Below, piece by piece: positions 48,351 to 58,100 of a DNA stretch of 64,000 bases. Position 1 is the stretch's first letter. Each line of letters begins with the position of its first letter. The notes below the pieces were generated by a model. That model was not told where the DNA came from. It made no database searches and saw only the letters and a program-made list of their open reading frames with translations. The stretch comes from Pseudoponticoccus marisrubri (lineage in GTDB: Bacteria; Pseudomonadota; Alphaproteobacteria; Rhodobacterales; Rhodobacteraceae): assembly GCF_001482405.1 (NCBI RefSeq), contig NZ_LPXO01000019.1, forward strand, positions 1-64,000. Direction: 5' to 3'. The position numbers and the translations under genes are program-made.

Positions 48351-49424
48351 TCACAGACGCCGCAGGATCCTGACCAGAGAAAGCCCCTGCGGACCGTCCG
48401 AGCGGTTGGCCAGCATCTTGTAGCCCTTCTGGAACTCGTCCGATCCCGGGCCGAGCTGGTCGGCATGCAACGCATGGATGCGGATCGGCCCGCCTTTCAG
48501 ATGCGCGGCATGGCGGCGGCGCGGCAGGGTGGTGCGCAGCAGGAACTCGAATTCTCCCGTGGCGATCAGCTCATGCTGCGTATGCAGCCGCATGCGATGG
48601 CCTGCCGTCTCGATCACCATGTCGCAGCTGCGCCTGTCCGACACATATCCCACGCTGATCGGCGTACCCGCCTCCTGTCCCAGGTCGAGATGTGTTCCGA
48701 CCGGCAGGAAGACCGCATCGGCCTGGAAACGCGAGTTCTCGAACCGTTCCCGGGCCAGTTCGCCTGGCGCCAGCGCGTCAAGGGGCATGACCTGCGCGTC
48801 GTCGAACGGCCCCGTACCCACCGGCTCAGGCAGTGGTACCTCAAGGGGGCGCCCCCTGAGCAGGCATTGCGCGATCGCCCCGGCCACCATGGTGGCAAGA
48901 TGCGAAGGAATCAGCGGCGGAAGGTAATGCGCCCCGTCCCTGTAGATCGTCTTGAACTCCTCGAACCGGGGCAGTTCACGATGCATGAGCGCGTCGAAAT
49001 CGACCACCGGCAGGGTGTAGCGCCGGGCCAGCGCCATGATACCGGTCCGCATCACGTCCTGGTCGGCAAAGAAATTCTTTCCCCGACGTCCCAGGATGAG
49101 GGGCAAGACATGCATCTTCGGATATTCCCGGCGCAGATGGCGCACGAGCCCCTCATAGGCATTCAGCCAGGTTTCCTCGCCACAATAGCTGAGCAGCATC
49201 CGGTCGTTGATGGCATACTCGATCACCGTCACGTCAACCCCGGAGAGGTCGGCGCTCTTGGCACGGGCCAACCCGTCGAGACAGGAATTCGCGCCGACCG
49301 CGAGATTGGTCAACGTCACGTCGACCCCTGAGGCAGCAAGAGCATGCGGCAGCTTCGTAACATAGCCGCCCGCCATCAGGGAATTCGAACCGCCGATGAT
49401 CGCGACATGTGCCGGAGTGGTCAC
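48351..49424 (-). CDS. SGNH-fold hydrolase with C-terminal extension
   Basis: 357 residues from a GTG that overlaps the upstream stop by 4 bp. The catalytic Ser is in IIGGSNS (S13 likely), block II glycine in LAVGANS, the block III Asn is N73 in YAIND, and the D-x-x-H dyad is D163/H166 in RDGAHYLP. The C-terminal 150 residues are beta-rich and not recognised. No signal peptide. Esters on the exopolysaccharide (acetyl or other acyl) are the likely substrates, given the glycosyltransferase and sulfotransferase upstream in the same operon. Confidence 0.75.
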   Translation of the reverse strand: MTTPAHVAIIGGSNSLMAGGYVTKLPHALAASGVDVTLTNLAVGANSCLDGLARAKSADLSGVDVTVIEYAINDRMLLSYCGEETWLNAYEGLVRHLRREYPKMHVLPLILGRRGKNFFADQDVMRTGIMALARRYTLPVVDFDALMHRELPRFEEFKTIYRDGAHYLPPLIPSHLATMVAGAIAQCLLRGRPLEVPLPEPVGTGPFDDAQVMPLDALAPGELARERFENSRFQADAVFLPVGTHLDLGQEAGTPISVGYVSDRRSCDMVIETAGHRMRLHTQHELIATGEFEFLLRTTLPRRRHAAHLKGGPIRIHALHADQLGPGSDEFQKGYKMLANRSDGPQGLSLVRILRRL

Positions 49425-50161
49425 GCCGCGCTCCAGCCCGGGATCAGGACATCCGCGCCGTGATGCTCCCGCGGGATCCCGATCTCTTCCAGAGTCTCAC
49501 GGATCAGTGCCTCGTTCTTGAGGGTGTTGTGCTCGCGCGTGACCGCGGTCGATCGGACATAGGGCTTGCTCAGCCCGGCCGTCGGCTTGCCCAGGAACCG
49601 CGCCACGCGCTCGGGCGCATTGGATTCGGTAATGTAGTTCAGCACCAACAGATCGTCAGGACGTTCCGCGAAATAGTCCAGAACGTCAGCATGGTGTTCC
49701 TGCCTCCGCTTGACCCAGTTGCGAATGGATTTCCTCCCCGGCAACTTGCCCCCCGACATCTGGGCGCGGTACTTGGGCTCCTTCATGCGAACCCGCACGT
49801 GTTCGATCCGGCTGTCGATCCATTCATCGAGATTGCGCACGTTGAGAATGAATTTCGAACGCGGAAAGCTGCGATCGAGATGCCGGAAATCCTCGGGAGG
49901 ACCGTCACTGAAAGCCTGGAACTGGTAGTGGATCCACCATTCCGAGGTCTTGCGCCAATGCGGCCCGTCCATCGGCGTGAACCCCAGCTTCTGGAAGACT
50001 GTGCTGAGCGAGGTGGTGCCGGTCTTATTGAAGCCGATGGCAAACACCTTGTAATAGCTCGTGTCCAGCCCTTCCTGGGCCCGCACGGTGTTGATCACGT
50101 TGCGGACCAGTTCCTCGGACGCGGCCAGTTCGATCGGTCTTTTCTCCGACGCCATCTTCAC
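49421..50161 (-). CDS. Sulfotransferase-family protein
   Basis: 246 residues; GTG 50161 overlaps the previous stop, and ATG 50155 two codons in is the alternative. The loop AIGFNKTGTTSLSTVFQKLG (residues 41-60) binds the 5'-phosphosulfate; FILNVRNLDEWIDSRIEH holds the likely 3'-phosphate Arg/Ser. This is the group of prokaryotic sulfotransferases resembling the eukaryotic tail-anchored nodule factor type. Third gene of the minus-strand operon that starts at 53717. Confidence 0.82.
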   Translation of the reverse strand: MKMASEKRPIELAASEELVRNVINTVRAQEGLDTSYYKVFAIGFNKTGTTSLSTVFQKLGFTPMDGPHWRKTSEWWIHYQFQAFSDGPPEDFRHLDRSFPRSKFILNVRNLDEWIDSRIEHVRVRMKEPKYRAQMSGGKLPGRKSIRNWVKRRQEHHADVLDYFAERPDDLLVLNYITESNAPERVARFLGKPTAGLSKPYVRSTAVTREHNTLKNEALIRETLEEIGIPREHHGADVLIPGWSAA

Positions 50162-51018
50162 GCCCCACGCTCGATAATGGATATGATCTTCCCAAACGTA
50201 GCGGCGTCCTCTGCCTTGGTGTGACCGCCCGGATTCTCGAAAAGGACGCGATGCAGAGCCGGGTCATCTGGGGCATGGTCGTCTCCAACCTCCAAGGCTG
50301 CACAAAACGGCTTGTAATGGTCCTCGTAGTGATGAGAATCCAGAACGTTCTGAACCAGAATAATGTTGCAACTCTTAAGTGGTTCGGGGTCCGAGAGAAG
50401 ATTCAGACGCTCCGGAAACTCTGCAAGGGCTTCCTTTCGCGCTCTTCCGCCAAAACAGATCCGCAGGAAAATGTTCACTTTCCTCCGCATCTCGTAATCC
50501 GTGATACTGACTTGAGGATTCACGGACACGGCCGTGACGTCTGGCATGAAGCGCAGCAAGCGGAGCGCGGCGAACCCACCCCCGCTGGAGCCATAGGATA
50601 CCATGGCGGACTGGGGCAGGCCGAGATTGTTCAGAATCGTGTTGAGCCTGTCGCGGACCACCGGCATCGGGTCGAAATCCTCGGTACCAGCATACCAAGC
50701 CAAGCCGAGCTCCTTGTCCATGTAAAGGGCGGGATCCGAAATGTAGAGACAATGTCCCGGAAAATAATCAGCCCAGCTCCATCGCTGGAAGACCGGTGGG
50801 TCGTTCTTGGCACGGATCGCATCGCCCGAGAACAGCACGAACAACCGTTTCGCCCCCGGTTTCGGGGACCAGAGGAAGTCGAAGCGGAAACCGCTGTCGT
50901 CGAAGGAGAGGACCGTCTTCTCGGTCTGCGACAGCGTCGCCTGTCCGTCCCATTCGATTTTGGGGATGCCCTGCAAGCGTTCCAGGGAGACCTTGCCGGC
51001 TTGAGATGGTAGAGACAT
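50158..51018 (-). CDS. Alpha/beta-hydrolase-fold protein
   Basis: 286 residues from ATG 51018, 11 bp after the glycosyltransferase stop. The nucleophile elbow YGSSGGGFAAL places Ser145 in G-x-S-x-G; VLDSHHYEDHYKPF may supply the acid and ENPGGHTKAED the histidine. It resembles two-component and polysaccharide-locus hydrolases with an Asp/His-rich C-terminus. Substrate unknown; an acyl or glycan ester is plausible. Confidence 0.75.
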   Translation of the reverse strand: MSLPSQAGKVSLERLQGIPKIEWDGQATLSQTEKTVLSFDDSGFRFDFLWSPKPGAKRLFVLFSGDAIRAKNDPPVFQRWSWADYFPGHCLYISDPALYMDKELGLAWYAGTEDFDPMPVVRDRLNTILNNLGLPQSAMVSYGSSGGGFAALRLLRFMPDVTAVSVNPQVSITDYEMRRKVNIFLRICFGGRARKEALAEFPERLNLLSDPEPLKSCNIILVQNVLDSHHYEDHYKPFCAALEVGDDHAPDDPALHRVLFENPGGHTKAEDAATFGKIISIIERGA

Positions 51019-51029
51019 TCGGGGCTTTC

Positions 51030-53717
51030 TTATTGTTCCTGGACCTGCTTCACACGCCGGATGTGGGTCTCGTAGCTGAAGTTTTCCGCCGCATACCGAC
51101 GCGCGCGCTCGACCTGCATCCTGTAAGCTTCCGGATCGGCATGCAAGCGGCGCGCAGTGTCCACGGCCGTTTCCACCGTCGCGTAGAGCGCCGCCTCCTT
51201 GAACAGCGGTTCGTAGACATGGGGCAGGATCACCGGCAGACCCACGGCCATCGCCTCGATGATCGTGCGGCCGAAGGATTCGACCCAATCGGGATGGGCG
51301 AAATAGACGAACACGTCGAGATCGGCCAGGAAATCCCGCGGGTGCAGGGCGCCGAACTCGTGCACGATCCAGTTGTCGGGCAGGTGGCCGATCAGCCCGG
51401 CCGGCGCCGATGCCCCACCCAGAACGTGGACCTCGATATCGTCACGTTCCGGGTAGACCGCCAGGATGTCCTCGCGGGTGGCGGGCCATTTGACCGCGTT
51501 GTCCCGCGAATGCCGGCCGATGCGCAACGTCCGGCCCGGATCGTGCCAGCCCGGGCCACGATCCCATCCCTTGATGTCGATGATGTTATGCCAGTTCTCG
51601 GGCGAAAGCTCGATATGCTGCAACTCGCCGGCGTGGTGGCTGGTCAGAGCATCACGCACCAGGGGCCCGATCGGGTACCAGATGGCATCCTGGCCGAATT
51701 GCTCGCGCAGATTGCGGGCGCAATTCTCCAGCCGGTAGCGCACCACGCCCGTTTCGGTGTAGTCGCTCATCGGCGGCTGGTTGACGATGACCTTGACCGC
51801 CTTCGCGCGGATCTCGGGAATGTAGCGCTGCGGATGTTCCAGGATCGGCGGATAGCGCAGCAGCAGCAGGTCGCATTCCGCGATTTCACCGTAGCTGAGC
51901 ACGTCGATCTGTTCATCCAGCATGAACTGGCGCACCTCGGGCGTCATGCGACGGATATCGGTATAGTTCAGGTCGTAGCGATACATGCAGAAGACCGCAC
52001 AGCGCAGGCCGGCCTGTTTCATCGCCTTGAGCTCTTCCAGGCACGACAGCACGCTGCCGCCGGGCATGCGGAAATCCGAGGCGATGATCACGTCATAGGG
52101 CAGCGCCTCTTTCGGCGATTTCCGGTTGGGCCGCATCGGATTGGGAAACTTGAACGGCGGGTTCCGGACATCCTTCGGATAGCGCACGTCGCCGCCAAGC
52201 CGGATGTACTGGCTGCTGGCCGAGAAGAACTCGTGTCGCACGCCGTAATAGAACCCGTCGATCCCGAAGATGTCGTTCTTCACGATGGAGCTGTCGGACT
52301 CGCGCTGGAAGGAAAGCGGACCGGTGGGGATGTTGTGCACCGTGTGTTCGCCAAACACCTTCCGGATGCGGAAGATCAATTCGCTGTCGGCCGCGAACCG
52401 GGTCGTCGCCCAGTAGCCCAGCTCATCCATGATCCGGCGCCGGTACATGAAGGAGGACACGTTGACCCGCACGATGTCGCAATTATGCGGGAACTTGGTG
52501 AAGTTCAGGCTTTCGGTCGCCCGCGCCTGCTGCGAGGTGCATCCCAGCACCTCGGGATTGTCCATCAGGTAGCGCACCTGGGTCTCGATCTTCAGCGGAT
52601 GCGACCAGTCATCGGCGTCATGAATGGTGATCAGCTCGCCCGTCGCCTCGTCGAGGCCGCGGTTGCGGGCCACGTAGGCCCCCCCGTTCTGCTCCATTCT
52701 GATCAGCCGGATGCGGGGGTCCTCGGCGGCGTAACGTTCGACCACCCGGGCCATCGCGCCGTCATCGGGGCTGCAATCGTCGAGGACCAGCACCTCGATG
52801 TTCTGCCAGCTCTGCTCCTGCAGGGACCGCAGCGCGGTGGGGATCATCTCTGCCGCGCAATAGGCCGCCAACAGGACCGAGACTTTCGGCCCGTCATGTA
52901 TCTTCTTGACCGGCCGCGCGGGGCAGAGACGGTCATAGAGCGTCACTGACGTGTCTGGCAGAAGCCCGATTTCGGAGATGTTGTAGTAGCGCAGGGCCTG
53001 GTTGATCCACAGGCAGCGTTCCTCGGGCGAGTCGTGGAAATTGACCCAGGCCAGAAGGAGATGCGGGTTGAATTCGCCCTTCAGGCAGGCCTTCTCGAAA
53101 AAGGCCCGCCCGGTCTCTAGATCGCCCAGGAAATAATGGCACAGCAGCTCGATCGTGGCGAAGCGGGCGCGCTGTTCCAGCGTCGCCGTCTTCCGCCCGC
53201 GGGCAATGAACTCGAGCGCGCGGCGATACCCTTCCTCGGTCCGCTCGCGCATGTTCCACAGCGCCAGTTCCCGGGCCGCCAGCGTCCGCGTGTAATCGTC
53301 CGGGCCGTTGACCATGAGTTCTTCGAACTCGGCCAGAGGCTGGGCGGTGAAGCCCAGGCTCATCAGCTTCGAGCGCAGCCCGCCGATCTTGCGATTGGCT
53401 TCCTTCTTGGGATCGCTGCTGCCCCAGTCGCGGCGCTTGTAGCCTTTCTTCTGACCATGAAGCACGTAGTGCAGGAGCGGGTTCATCCCCATCTCCGACA
53501 CCTCGGGATAGTTTTCAAGGTAATAGCGCGTGCTGAAGCCTTTGCCCGGATCCCGCCCCATCTCGGCGCCGAATTTCAGATAGTGTTCGGCCGGGTGCAT
53601 GCCCAGCTCGGCAACATCCGGGTATTGCTCGAGATACCAGTTGGAATGGACCTGCTTCGAGTTGCGGAGCAGCTTCAGGATGTCCTTCAGGTCTCCGAAA
53701 TTGGAATAATGCTTCAT
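51030..53717 (-). CDS. Two-domain glycosyltransferase (GT2 + GT4-like)
   Basis: 895 residues from ATG 53717 (GGAG 6 nt upstream). Residues about 10-95 hold two copies of a helical motif, WYLEQYPDVAELGMHPAEHYLKFG and YYLENYPEVSEMGMNPLLHYVLHG, that is found at the N-terminus of many polysaccharide glycosyltransferases. A GT-A domain lies at about 240-450 (KVSVLLAAYCAAEMIP, VLVLDDCSPDDG, ARNRGLDEATGELITIHDADDW). The last 300 residues are GT-B-like, with an E-x7-E pair in ESFGRTIIEAMAVGLPVILP. It probably adds two sugars. First gene of the operon reaching 48351. Confidence 0.88.
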   Translation of the reverse strand: MKHYSNFGDLKDILKLLRNSKQVHSNWYLEQYPDVAELGMHPAEHYLKFGAEMGRDPGKGFSTRYYLENYPEVSEMGMNPLLHYVLHGQKKGYKRRDWGSSDPKKEANRKIGGLRSKLMSLGFTAQPLAEFEELMVNGPDDYTRTLAARELALWNMRERTEEGYRRALEFIARGRKTATLEQRARFATIELLCHYFLGDLETGRAFFEKACLKGEFNPHLLLAWVNFHDSPEERCLWINQALRYYNISEIGLLPDTSVTLYDRLCPARPVKKIHDGPKVSVLLAAYCAAEMIPTALRSLQEQSWQNIEVLVLDDCSPDDGAMARVVERYAAEDPRIRLIRMEQNGGAYVARNRGLDEATGELITIHDADDWSHPLKIETQVRYLMDNPEVLGCTSQQARATESLNFTKFPHNCDIVRVNVSSFMYRRRIMDELGYWATTRFAADSELIFRIRKVFGEHTVHNIPTGPLSFQRESDSSIVKNDIFGIDGFYYGVRHEFFSASSQYIRLGGDVRYPKDVRNPPFKFPNPMRPNRKSPKEALPYDVIIASDFRMPGGSVLSCLEELKAMKQAGLRCAVFCMYRYDLNYTDIRRMTPEVRQFMLDEQIDVLSYGEIAECDLLLLRYPPILEHPQRYIPEIRAKAVKVIVNQPPMSDYTETGVVRYRLENCARNLREQFGQDAIWYPIGPLVRDALTSHHAGELQHIELSPENWHNIIDIKGWDRGPGWHDPGRTLRIGRHSRDNAVKWPATREDILAVYPERDDIEVHVLGGASAPAGLIGHLPDNWIVHEFGALHPRDFLADLDVFVYFAHPDWVESFGRTIIEAMAVGLPVILPHVYEPLFKEAALYATVETAVDTARRLHADPEAYRMQVERARRYAAENFSYETHIRRVKQVQEQ

Positions 53718-53757
53718 TCTCAACTCCATCCAAGAAACAGGGCCGGGTGCCGGGCTG

Positions 53758-54924
53758 TCAGCTTTCCCGGAAGAGATCCCGTGTGAAGACGCGATCCTCG
53801 ATATCCTCGATCTCGTCGGTCAGCCGGTTGGCCACGATGATATCGCAGGACTCCTTGAAGGCGGCGAGATCGCGCTGGTTCGGAGACCCGAAAAAAGCCT
53901 CCTCTTCCATGGCCGGTTCATGGACGATCACCGGGATACCCTTGGCCTTGATGCGCTTCATGATCCCCTGGACCGAGCTGTCGCGGAAATTGTCCGATCC
54001 CTGCTTCATCACCAGGCGGTAGATCCCCACGGCCTTGGGGTTCTTCGCGATGATCTGGTCGGCAAGGAAATCCTTGCGGGTCTGGTTCGCATCGACGATG
54101 GCGCGGATCAGGTTCTGCGGCACGTCACGGTAATTGGCCAGCAACTGCCGGCTGTCCTTGGGCAGGCAGTACCCGCCGTAGCCGAAACTGGGGTTGTTGT
54201 AATGGGTCCCGATCCGCGGGTCGAGCCCGACGCCCTCGATGATCTGGCGAGGCTCCATCCCGTGGCTCAGCGCATAGCTGTCTAGCTCGTTGAAATAGGC
54301 CACCCGCATCGCGAGGTAGGTATTGGCGAACAGCTTGATCGCCTCGGCCTCGTTGGCATCTGTGAAAAGGACGGGGACATCGCTGTCCAGAGCCGCCTCC
54401 TGCAGCAGCCCGGCAAAGACCCGCGCGCGATCCGAACGCTCGCCGACCACGATCCGGCTCGGGTGCAGGTTGTCGTAGAGCGCCTTGCCCTCGCGCAGGA
54501 ATTCCGGCGAGAACATGATCTTGTCACAGCCGGTCTGCTCGATCAGGCTCCGCGTGTAGCCGACCGGGATGGTGGACTTGATCACCATCACCGCGTCGGG
54601 GTTGATCTCGCGCACCTGGGCCACGACTGCCTCGATGCTGCGCGTGTCGAAACCGTTGGTCTCGGGATCGTAATTCGTGGGCGTTGCGATCACCACGAAA
54701 TCCGCATCAGTGTAGGCGGTCCGGGGATCCGTCGTTGCGGTGAGCGACAGGCCCCCCTTGGCCAGGTATTCCTCGCATTCGGGATCGATGATCGGGGACC
54801 GGCCCTCGGACACCATGGCGACCTTTTCGGCGACGATATCCACGGCAGTCACGGTATTCTTGCGCGACAGCAGAATGGCCATGGACAGCCCGACATAGCC
54901 CAAACCGGCGACAGCGATTTTCAT
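53758..54924 (-). CDS. ugd: UDP-glucose 6-dehydrogenase
   Basis: Oxidises UDP-glucose to UDP-glucuronate with NAD. 388 residues from ATG 54924 (AGGTGG about 9 nt upstream); earlier starts add residues before the NAD site. The NAD motif GLGYVG is at 7-12, the catalytic Cys253 is in [10 protein letters not shown] with Lys256, and the SPEFLREG loop is intact. It lies 41 bp upstream of the glycosyltransferase on the same strand, so the whole minus-strand block 54924-48351 may be one transcript. Provides uronic acid to the polysaccharide. Confidence 0.95.
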   Translation of the reverse strand: MKIAVAGLGYVGLSMAILLSRKNTVTAVDIVAEKVAMVSEGRSPIIDPECEEYLAKGGLSLTATTDPRTAYTDADFVVIATPTNYDPETNGFDTRSIEAVVAQVREINPDAVMVIKSTIPVGYTRSLIEQTGCDKIMFSPEFLREGKALYDNLHPSRIVVGERSDRARVFAGLLQEAALDSDVPVLFTDANEAEAIKLFANTYLAMRVAYFNELDSYALSHGMEPRQIIEGVGLDPRIGTHYNNPSFGYGGYCLPKDSRQLLANYRDVPQNLIRAIVDANQTRKDFLADQIIAKNPKAVGIYRLVMKQGSDNFRDSSVQGIMKRIKAKGIPVIVHEPAMEEEAFFGSPNQRDLAAFKESCDIIVANRLTDEIEDIEDRVFTRDLFRES

Positions 54925-54938
54925 TGAATTTTCCACCT

Positions 54939-55017
54939 GAAAACGTTCTAGAAGCCCGGCTCCGGGCGTCTCGACGTTTAAGGGGAGTCCCGTCATCGGT
55001 TCAACCGAAAACGTTTC
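54939..55017 (-). promoter_or_regulatory. Two GAAAACGTT motifs upstream of ugd
   Basis: GAAAACGTTC (54939-54948) and GAAAACGTTTC (55007-55017) lie 68 bp apart in the 196-bp gap between ugd and the GH12-RTX gene. The partly symmetric GAAAACGTTTTC-like form recalls LacI-family operators. No LacI-type gene is in the window. Low confidence, based on repetition only. Confidence 0.25.
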
Positions 55018-55120
55018 CGGCCCTTCGCACGTGCAGCATTGTGCTCATGACGATGCACTCGCCGCATCGCTGGCTCCGGACCGGGCACCGCCCGGCCCCG
55101 AAGGACCGGACGGTCACGGC

Positions 55121-58100
55121 TCAGAAGACGAAGTCGTCGGCGCTGATGTCGACGCGCGAGACGAAGTTCAGCGTCAGCACCTGGTCCACGATCCCGTCAT
55201 CGCCGGTGATCCGCACCTCGACATGGTTGCCGACCTGGAACAGGCTGAAGCCCTGCTGGTAGCCATCGACCTCGGCATGGCCCGACAGGTCGACCAGGTC
55301 GCCATTGGGATCGAACGCGCCGATCGTGTCATCACCGCTGTCATCGTTGAAGATGAAGGTGTCGAGACCGGCATCGCCCCGCATGAAATCGTCGCCCTGA
55401 CCGCCATCGAAGGTGTCATCGCCTTCGCCGCCGAAGAGGGAGTCCACGCCGCTGCCACCGTTCAGGATGTCATTGCCGTCCTCGCCATGCATCTCGTCGT
55501 CATCGCCGCCCGCGTTCAGCACGTCGTCGCCGATGCCGCCGAAGATCCGGTCCGCCCCGGTGCCACCGTTGATCGTGTCGTTGCCGGCATTGCCATAGGC
55601 GGTGTCCGCGCCCGATCCCGAGAAGATCCGGTCGTTGCCTTCACCGCCGGTCATCTCGTCGGCCCCGCTGTCCCCGTAGATCGTATCGTTGCCGCCCTGG
55701 GCCACGATCGTGTCATTGCCGTTGCCGCCGCTGAGCAGATCGCCGCCAGACACCCCGGTTTCGGCCACGTCGAAGATCCGGTCATTGCCGTTGCCGGCAT
55801 AGATCGTGTCGCGCCCCTCGTTGCCCTGAAGCGTGTCGTTGCCGTCATTGCCCAGCAGCGTGTCGTTGCCAGCGCCGCCGAACATGCTGTCATTGTCGGC
55901 CCCGCCGACGGCGAAATCGTCACCGAAACCGGCATAGATCGTGTCTTCGCCGGCCTCGCCGCGGAACGTGTCATCTCCCGCACCGGCGGCCACCGTCTCG
56001 TCCCAGAAGACGTCGTTGCCACCGCCGCCGATCATCGTGTCATTGCCGGTGCCGCCGGCCAGGGTGTCGTCATCGCCCTGCCCTTCCAGGCGGTCATTGC
56101 CGGAATTGCCGAACAGCGTGTCCTCGCCGACCCCGCCGAACATGCGGTCATGGCCGTTGCCGCCCGACAGCTCGTCATTGCCGCCGACAGCGTAGAGGCT
56201 GTCATTGCCGTCGTCGCCGACCAGCAGGTCCGCCCCACCGGGCCCGGTTTCGGGCGTGTCGTAGATGACATCGTTGCCAAGCCCGCCATAGGCGGAATCC
56301 TGTCCGGCATTGCCCTGCAACGTGTCGTTGCCGTCATGACCGAACAGCTGGTCGTCGCCGGCCCCGCCATAGGCCTGGTCGTTGCCGCCCTCGCCCTGCA
56401 GGTTGTCGTTGCCGTCCTCGCCGCGCAGGATGTCATTGTCGGCGCCGCCGAACAGGCTGTCATTGCCACCGCCCGCGAACACCCGGTCCGCGCCCGTGCC
56501 GCCATAGGCGCTGTCATTGCCGCCACCGCCATAGAGATCGTCATTCCCGTCGTCGCCGTTCAGCTGGTCATTGCCGCTGCCGGCATAGAGCGTGTCGTTG
56601 CCAGTGCCGCCCATCAGGCTGTCATTGCCGTTGCCGCCGAAGACCGTGTCCTGGTCACTGCCCCCGGACAGCTCGTCATCGCCACCGCGCCCGATGACGC
56701 GGTCGTTGCCGGCCTCGCCGGCCATGGTGTCCATGCCACCGGGCCCGGTTTCGGGCGTGTCGAACAGGATGTCGTTGCCCGTACCGCCCAGCACGAGGTC
56801 CCGGCCGTCGCCACCGCCAAGCGTGTCGTTGCCCTCGTGGCCGTAGACCGTGTCACCACCGCCACCGCCCCAGGCCTCGTCATTGCCATCCTCGCCCTGC
56901 AGCACGTCCGCCCCGCCGGCCCCGATGAGCGTGTCGTTCTGGGTTCCACCGAACAGGGTGTCGTTGTCGGCACCGCCGTTCAAGAAATCCTCGCCCTGGC
57001 CGCCGAAGGCGCTGTCATCGCCGTTGCCGCCATACAAGATGTCATCTCCCCGGTCGCCGGACATGGTGTCCTCGCCGTCGCCGCCCAAGAGAAGGTCCGC
57101 GCCGTGGTTGCCGCTCAGACTGTCGCGGCCATCATTGCCGCGCACGGTGTCATCGTCGTCGCCACCGGCAACAATGTCTTCTCCGGCGCCGCCCTCGACC
57201 GTGTCGCGCCCCTCGTCGCCGACGACGATATCATGGTCGCCACCACCCCGGATGAAGTCGTTGCCTTCCCGGCCGAACAGCATCTCCATCGCGCCGGAGC
57301 CCTGCAGCACGTCGTTGAAATCCGTGCCGACGACATCCTCGACGCTCTGCACGTTGTCGGTATGGCCGAACGTGTCGTTCACGACGCCGGTGGCGAGGTT
57401 GACATTCACCCCCTGCGTGCCGCCCAGTTCCGAGACCTCGAAGGAGTAGTTGACGGTATCGACACCGGCGCCGCCGTTGATGCTGTCGCTGCCGCGGCCG
57501 CCCAGGAAGGAATCCGCCCCGCCAGCCCCGAGCAGCGTGTCGTTGCCATCATGCCCGACGAAGTAGTTGTCGGAGCTGTCACCGGTGAAGGAGTCCGCGA
57601 AGCGCGAGCCCAGCAGCGCCTCGATATTGGTGAAGCTGTCGGTGTGGCCGAACGTGTCCGTCCCGGTACCGGTGGTCAGGTTCACGACCGCGCCCCGGTC
57701 ACCGAAATACTGCTGGTTGTTGGCCACGTCCCAGTAGCCCAGCTCGACCTCGTCGGCAAAGCTGACCGCGTCGGTGCCGGAGCGGCCGTCGAACGTGTCG
57801 TTGCCGCCGAAACCGGTGAACTGCTCCCAGTGGTCGAAGGCGGTGTTGCCGCCGGTCAGCGTGTCGTCAAAGCCCGACCCCGCGACAACGTTGAAGACCA
57901 GCGCCGCGCTGAAATCGACCGTCAGCAGCGGGCTGAAGACCGTCCCGGCAGCCAGGTCCAGCGCAATCCCCTCGCGCTGGTCGGTAAAGCTCAGGTGATG
58001 ACCGACGGTCGGATCGCCGGTGCCTGTCCCGGTGACCGTGGTGGTCCCGATATCGGTGAAGAACAGGTTGTCATACACGCCGCCGGTGCCGCCCATGATG

